Source of the DNA: Pseudoneurospora amorphoporcata
Lineage: Eukaryota > Ascomycota > Sordariomycetes > Sordariales > Sordariaceae
Assembly (NCBI GenBank): GCA_033297205.1
Contig: MU859505.1
Location: 1-12,399 of the forward strand
Reading direction: 5' to 3'
Length of the DNA stretch: 12,399 nucleotides
Shown: piece after piece, positions 8,981 through 12,399 of the stretch
How positions within the stretch are numbered: position 1 is the first letter of the stretch
Layout: the number at the start of each line of letters is the position of its first letter
Notes under the pieces: model-generated
What the model saw: only the letters and a program-made list of their open reading frames with translations
The model's database searches: none
What the model was told of the DNA's origin: nothing
Position numbers and translations under genes: made by a program

Positions 8981-9214
8981 CCCCCAGAGGTCCAGAAGGT
9001 TCTCGAGCGCCTCGCCGCCGACGCTCCCGCGCCTGCACCGGCAACCCCCGAGCCTCCACGGCGCCGCTCCAGCCGCTTAGCTCGGCAGGAGACGGCCGCC
9101 GCTATAGAAGATAGGACGTCAGGGATGGAGGACAAGTTGTGTTTAGCCTTTGGCAGGATTTTTCGGAAATTGATAGACGTTTACGAGGATAGGAAGTTAT
9201 CTGGACGGTCTTGA
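8981..9214 (+). other. pol: Pol C-terminal tail, Pro/Ala/Arg-rich
   Basis: About 77 codons follow the chromodomain in the pol frame without stops until TGA 9212-9214. The segment is acidic-helical at first, then Ala/Pro repeats, then RRRSSRLARQE, then a short helical end. The tail has no recognised domain; a basic patch could bind nucleic acid or act in nuclear import. TGA is the only TGA used as a terminator here and is taken as the natural stop. Confidence 0.6.
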
Positions 9215-9263
9215 GTCTATTATTTCACGTGTATATAGATTTTCGGCTCTACGAGCTTCTTTT

Positions 9264-9275
9264 GAGGGAGGATAG
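9264..9275 (+). promoter_or_regulatory. Polypurine tract before the 3' LTR
   Basis: GAGGGAGGATAG directly precedes the 3' LTR after a T-rich run and would prime plus-strand DNA synthesis. Its place between pol and the LTR is as expected. The short untranslated stretch 9215-9263 also holds a CACGTG followed by TATATAG near 9231-9240, the same two motifs as in the LTR promoter. Confidence 0.7.
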
Positions 9276-9516
9276 TATCACAGGGTTAGACCTGTGATGT
9301 GCAACACTGCACTGGTCGCTTCCAGAGCTGGTCACGGCACGCATGCCATGCCCTCTGCGCTAGCCATCACGTGCAGGTTCACGTGCGTGCCCGGACTGGT
9401 GCCATAGGACTTACGCCCATATAGCCAGTCCTCCACGCACACTCTCCTCCTTCCTCTCCTTATGCAACAACGCATATCTCACCCTACCCCATACGGTGCC
9501 CTCTCGCCCCGTGATA
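9276..9516 (+). repeat. 3' LTR of inner element (241 bp)
   Basis: Begins TATCAC and ends GTGATA. It differs from the 5' LTR by eight transitions and one base, and appears the less mutated copy. It holds the paired CACGTG sites (9368-9373, 9380-9385), a CATATAG box (9418-9424), a C/T-rich run, the intact ATGCAACAA complement of the primer site (9462-9470), and a perfect 8-bp hairpin at its left end. Confidence 0.96.
9277..9298. repeat. Hairpin at LTR left end
   Basis: ATCACAGG, six-base loop, CCTGTGAT: eight paired bases starting at the second base of the LTR. In the 5' LTR the right arm is broken by two changes (CCTG to CTTA). A role in integrase end recognition or in RNA folding is possible but only inferred. 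Confidence 0.6.
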
Positions 9517-9521
9517 CCTAG
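9517..9521. repeat. Target site duplication, right copy (CCTAG)
   Basis: Second copy of the five-base duplication, matching 2150-2154. The outer RT frame resumes here: CTA then GAT AAT, continuing the YxDD region. Confidence 0.9.
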
Positions 9522-10340
9522 ATAATATCCTCATCTTTTCGGATAACGAAGAGGAGCACTAGAAATACGTAGACGATGTTCTCCCCCGCTTGGAAAAGGC
9601 TAGCTTGCAGGTCGATATCAACAAGTGCGAATTTTATACTAAGAAAACTAAATACCTTAGGTTGATTATTACGCTTAGTGGTATTAAGATAGACTTAGAG
9701 AAGGTTAAAGCTATTACGGACTGGAAGCCCCCGACGTTTAAGAAGTTTTTGTAGAGTTTCCTAGGATTTGTTAACTTTTATCGTCGTTTTATTAAAAGTT
9801 TCTTAATAATGGTAGCGCTATTGTACGACCTTACGAAGAAAGATACGGAGTGGGCATGGACCGCGGCGTAATAGTCCGCTTTTAAAGTCCTAAAAACCGC
9901 GTTTACTAGCGGACTAACCTTACGAATCTACGACTAGTCTAAGAAGACGGTCGTTGAAACTAACGCCTCGAACTAGGCCTCTAGAAGCACCCTCTCCCAG
10001 TATAGGGATAACAGCGTGCTCTACCCAGTCGCCTACTTTTCAGCACGGCATTCAACGTCGGAGTGCAATTACAACATTTATAATAAAAAACTCCTCGCTA
10101 TCGTTAAGGCCCTAGAGGAGTGGCGCCCGGAATTGGAGAGCGCTCAATAATTATTTAATATCGTTACGGATTACAAGAATTTAAAAACCTTTATTACAAA
10201 CAAACAGCTCACGCCCCGCTATATGCGGTGGTTATAGCTTTTGTCGCGTTTTAACTTCCTAATCTGCTATATACTGGGATTGCGCAATTTACGCCCTAAC
10301 GCGCTTAATAGAAAGCTAGAAGACGTGCCGCTAGATATAA
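9522..10340 (+). pseudogene. pol: Outer RT C-terminal half and RNase H (inactive)
   Basis: The frame continues with DNILIFSDN (YxDD has become Asp-Asn), then KYLRLIITLSGI, LGFVNFYRRFI, and RNase H blocks aligned with the inner copy. Two RNase H catalytic residues are lost: Asp to Asn at 9962-9964 (ETNAS) and Glu to Lys at 10088-10090 (YNKKLLAI); the Asp of VTDYKNL at 10169 remains. Stops are frequent and are TAA or TAG, including doublet TAA-TAG near 9868. The longest stop-free piece is 10241-10531 (about 96 codons), covering the end of RNase H (LSRFNFLICY) and the linker. All active-site losses are G-to-A changes. Confidence 0.9.
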
Positions 10341-10610
10341 ATAATTACCGTCTAAAGGTTAGAAACCGAAAACTTATCGACCTAGCCCGTTTTAAAGAAG
10401 GCTACCTCTCCTTGTTAGCTATGGTTGCCGATAACCTCGATTTCAACGAGGAGGTCTTCTTGCTATCCCTAGATGCTTTAGAGAAGCTAAATAAGTCGAC
10501 CGATGATATTATTAACGAGAGCTACGACTAGTAACTTTAATATAGGAAGCCGTTAGTTGTTTGAGAGATTTAGGCCGTATTAAATAGCGCTCTTATATTA
10601 AAAAGAAGTT
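10341..10610 (+). pseudogene. pol: Outer RNase H-integrase linker with a frameshift
   Basis: Colinear with the inner linker (acidic, STDDII segment). The frame used up to about 10531 is left near 10530, and from about 10540 similarity to the inner copy (LIQEAV-type segment, then KKKLKVAF) continues one frame back. A one-base deletion or two-base insertion near GAGCTACGACTAG explains this. It is the only indel between domains that I found in the outer pol, against many substitutions. Confidence 0.65.
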
Positions 10611-11656
10611 GAAGGTCGCTTTCGCTAAATGTTCTACGGCGGGAGGCAAGGCGTACTATAGAGGGAAGGTACTTATCGATCCCGATAATACCGCTACCTA
10701 TCTACTACTTATCTACCGCGCTTACTTGTTACCAACGGCAAGCCATCTAGGCAGAAATAAGATATAAGTATGGATAAACGAGTATTAATATTGGCTAAGC
10801 ATAGTAGAAGCCGTTCGAGCTTACTATAAAGGTTACTTAGTGTGCTCGAAGACGAAAGCATCGCGGCGCGCTAAAGCAAGCTATTTTAAGCCTATACCCG
10901 CGGCCTACGTGCTATAGACGGATATTTTGGTTGATTACGTCTCTCCATTACTAAAAAGTTTATATTTAGGCTAGAAGTTTAAATACATCGCCGTCGTAGT
11001 AGACCGCTTAACGAAAATACATTACTACATCCCTACTATTACTATGGAAGCGGAAGAACTAGCGGACCGCTTTATTAACCGCATTTACACCCTTCACGAC
11101 CTACTAAATACCGTTATTTCCGACCGCGGCTCCCAATTTGTTTCCCTATTCTAATTTACGATTTGTAAACGCTTAGCCATTAAGAGGCTATTGAGCTCCG
11201 CTTTCTACCCTTAGACTAATGCCCAGACAAAGCGCATCAACGCAGAGATAGAGTAATATTTGCGTATCTTCGTTAATTGGGTATAGACGGACTAGGTACG
11301 ATAGTTCCTACTAGCGGAGTTTGTAAGTAATAATATAGTTTCCGAGACTACGGGCGTAACTCCCTTCTTTGCTAACTATAATTTCTACCCCCGTATAGGC
11401 GTCGAGCCCGCTACGGTTGTACCGTTAGAAGGCTTCTTACTAGCGCAATAGAAGGAGTACTTAAAGGCTAACGAGTTGTTCGCTCGTTTCGAGGCTATTT
11501 AGGACTATATACGTACTTCTACAAAGAAGGTACAAAATAAATACGAAGTTAATACTAACGAAAATCGGTCCGACGTACTAAAATACCGCGTTAGTAATTT
11601 CATTATATTAAATACGACCAACCTCAATAACGGCAAGCCTCACGACAAGTTTTACG
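10611..11656 (+). pseudogene. pol: Outer integrase, catalytic Glu lost, 3' truncated
   Basis: The zinc domain is degenerate: SHLGRN keeps one His, and a Cys of the CxxC is Tyr (KGYLVC). The DDE core keeps Asp 10933-10935 (LVDYVS) and Asp 11122-11124 (SDRG), but Glu is Lys (AAG at 11230-11232, in QTKRIN), at the exact D-x35-E spacing. Stops are all TAA or TAG (for example in LF-stop-FT, YP-stop-TN and three close together near 11286-11304). Similarity to the inner copy ends after NLNNGKPHDKFY at about 11655, before the WEGPF block, so the C-terminus and any chromodomain are gone. Confidence 0.9.
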
Positions 11657-11762
11657 CCTTGAAGCCTCAGGCGACAAGGCCTGATACGTACCTCAAATAC
11701 GTAGCGATTCCCTTTAGTATAAGAAGGCCCTGAAGCCCAACCTTCCCTGGAGGTTGAGGAAA
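11656..11762. other. Junction segment with inverted and direct repeats
   Basis: About 107 bp between the end of outer integrase similarity and the minus-strand fragment. It contains GCCTTG (11656-11661) and CAAGGC (11675-11680), overlapping arms TCAGGC (11667-11672) and GCCTGA (11679-11684), and a direct repeat ATACGTA (11684-11690, 11697-11703) whose TACGTA core is itself a palindrome. It is less TA-rich than the outer element. It may be an LTR end, a small insertion, or a rearrangement scar; I cannot tell which. Confidence 0.5.
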
Positions 11763-12303
11763 TCAGCAAGGCATTCGAGACCAAAGAAGATTATTAGCTA
11801 AATTGAACTCTTTGTTCCAAGCCCAGAACTCTGCCCTTGTCACAGGCAGGGTAGGCACGGCTGGTAACTGTTTCTCAATTTCTGGTGTTACGGGTAGCGT
11901 AGGGGGCAAGATCTCAGGAGTTATGGGTTGTTCGAAGTTGTCTATCTTGAGTACTACTTGACTCTGGTGTAGCAGGCGCTCATCCCCTTCCTTGGGCACT
12001 GACCTCCTGGTCAGGGCATCGGGCTTCGCTCCTTGCTTCCATGGGCGGTATACGATCTTGAAGTTAAAACGGGACAGAAATTCAGATCAACGGGCTTGTC
12101 TTCGGTTTAGCAGCTTCGTCGTGGTGAAGTACTCCAGGTTGCGGTGATCGGTAATAACCTTGATTGGGGAGCTCGTCTCCTCTAGTTCGGGTCTCTATTC
12201 TTTAAAACAACGGACAATCGCTAACAGCTCCTTGCCGTAGATCTCCTAATTACACTCCCTAACTGAATGCTTCTTGAAGAAGAAGGCGGTGTTACGAACT
12301 TGA
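11763..12303 (-). pseudogene. pol: Minus-strand RNase H fragment of a third gypsy family
   Basis: Read on the minus strand, one frame gives AFFFKKHS, then YGKELLAIVRCF (Glu at 12228-12230), VITDHRNLEYF (Asp at 12147-12149), a TKLLNRRQAR block, LSRFNFKIVYRP and KPDALTRRS (Asp at 12018-12020), then a Pro-rich linker ending at TGA 11763-11765. These are RNase H blocks of a fungal Ty3/gypsy element, distinct from the other two (LNRRQAR versus LTQRHMR). Stops: TAG at 12246-12248 (Tyr expected), TAG at 12195-12197 (Trp expected) and TGA at 12087-12089 (Trp expected). RT and integrase are absent, so it is a fragment. Confidence 0.85.
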
Positions 12304-12399
12304 ACGAGTGGCACGGGCCAACCAAGTCACCAGGACACACAGAGGCGGGGCCATGTAACCATAGAGGCCAGTAAGACAGAAGACTAGAAGGCTCACAAG
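12304..12399. other. Unassigned right edge
   Basis: The minus-strand RNase H should continue here toward its first catalytic Asp block, but I could not read a TDAS-like motif in any frame. Either the fragment is broken near 12304 or the similarity has decayed. Nothing else is recognised. Confidence 0.3.

Larger units (their letters stand above)
4544..9214 (+). pseudogene. pol: Inner pol polyprotein, multiply stopped
   Basis: A single frame of 1556 codons opens at 4544 (after an in-frame TAA at 4541) and ends at TGA 9212-9214. It overlaps gag by about 37 bp in the -1 frame, so Pol would need -1 frameshifting or re-initiation; I found no clean X-XXY-YYZ slippery heptamer in the overlap. Order: protease, linker, RT, RNase H, integrase, chromodomain, Arg/Ala/Pro-rich tail. 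Nineteen premature stops (4832, 4913, 4943, 5339, 5474, 5483, 5681, 5942, 6125, 7355, 7529, 7601, 7610, 7721, 7916, 8246, 8711, 8882, 8903) are all TAA or TAG. The stop-free stretch 6128-7354 covers RT and RNase H. No frameshift was found. Confidence 0.92.
2155..9516 (+). mobile_element. Inner Ty3/gypsy chromovirus, complete but RIP-inactivated
   Basis: A full-length LTR retrotransposon of about 7.36 kb: 5' LTR, primer binding site, gag, pol (protease, linker, RT, RNase H, integrase, chromodomain), purine tract, 3' LTR, flanked by a 5-bp duplication. Domain order with integrase after RNase H places it in Ty3/gypsy; the C-terminal chromodomain places it among chromoviruses. Gag and pol keep frame throughout, but about 46 premature TAA/TAG stops are present. 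LTR identity is about 97% by hand alignment (8 substitutions and 1 indel in about 240 bp), and since the differences are RIP-like the LTRs cannot be used as a clock. It inserted into a related, older element. Confidence 0.97.
91..11656 (+). mobile_element. Outer (older) Ty3/gypsy retrotransposon, interrupted, LTRs not visible
   Basis: An old gypsy-type element is split into 91-2154 and 9517-11656 by the younger element at 2155-9516. Joining the two sides at the target duplication restores one continuous frame through RT, which proves they were one element. The order is gag tail, protease, linker, RT, RNase H, integrase. The right side stops inside the integrase C-terminal region at about 11656, where inverted repeats begin, so the chromodomain end and 3' LTR are missing. 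The 5' LTR and most of gag are missing or lie left of the window. The sequence is strongly TA-rich and full of TAA/TAG stops. RT resembles the inner element at roughly three quarters of residues by eye, so the two are related families rather than copies of one recent family. Confidence 0.9.

Noticed and set aside
2622..9214. UAG/UAA reassigned to glutamine, making gag and pol intact.
   Set aside because: Several stops fall on conserved Trp (protease 4913 and 4943; chromodomain 8882 and 8903), many true Gln codons CAG/CAA remain, and the same mutation type also alters His, Cys, Asp and Glu codons and the non-coding LTRs. RIP explains all of this.
1..12399. A host gene, tRNA gene, CRISPR array or defence system in the window.
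   Set aside because: Both strands were read; all recognisable coding sequence belongs to retrotransposon gag and pol, and repeats are LTRs or short low-complexity runs.

Overview
The window is repeat DNA from the genome of a filamentous fungus, most likely an ascomycete of the Pezizomycotina. I found no cellular gene, tRNA, rRNA or CRISPR array. It is a nest of decayed Ty3/gypsy LTR retrotransposons. The organism is inferred from the element type (chromodomain-bearing chromovirus) and from mutations typical of repeat-induced point mutation (RIP): C-to-T and G-to-A changes, mainly CpA to TpA.

Layout. (1) Bases 91-2154 and 9517-11656 are two halves of one old, heavily mutated gypsy element on the + strand (the 'outer' element): gag tail, protease, linker and first half of reverse transcriptase (RT) on the left; rest of RT, RNase H and integrase on the right. 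(2) Bases 2155-9516 are a younger, complete 7.36 kb gypsy chromovirus on the + strand (the 'inner' element) that landed in the YxDD catalytic motif of the outer RT. It has two ~240-bp LTRs (2155-2394, 9276-9516), a 5-bp target duplication CCTAG, a primer binding site, gag (2622-4580), and pol in the -1 frame (4544-9214: protease, linker, RT, RNase H, integrase, chromodomain), then a purine-rich tract. (3) Bases 11763 to about 12303 are a minus-strand RNase H fragment from a third, different gypsy family.

State of the genes. The inner gag and pol each keep one reading frame end to end with no frameshift, but carry by my count 27 and 19 premature stops. All are TAA or TAG, none TGA, as expected from CAA/CAG to TAA/TAG and TGG to TAG. 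The two LTRs differ by eight transitions, six in a CpA/TpG context, plus one single-base indel. Zinc ligands are also lost (His to Tyr, Cys to Tyr). The outer element is worse: protease, RT, RNase H and integrase have each lost at least one catalytic acidic residue by a G-to-A change. No element here looks able to encode its own full set of proteins.

Points most worth a second look: the insertion of an element into the active-site codons of a relative; a possible self-priming (Tf1/sushi-type) primer binding site complementary to the presumed transcript start; patchy RIP along the inner element; and unusual TA...TA LTR ends next to a perfect terminal hairpin. I did not find a new defence or metabolic system, and I think this is an ordinary, well-preserved example of RIP-inactivated nested retrotransposons.
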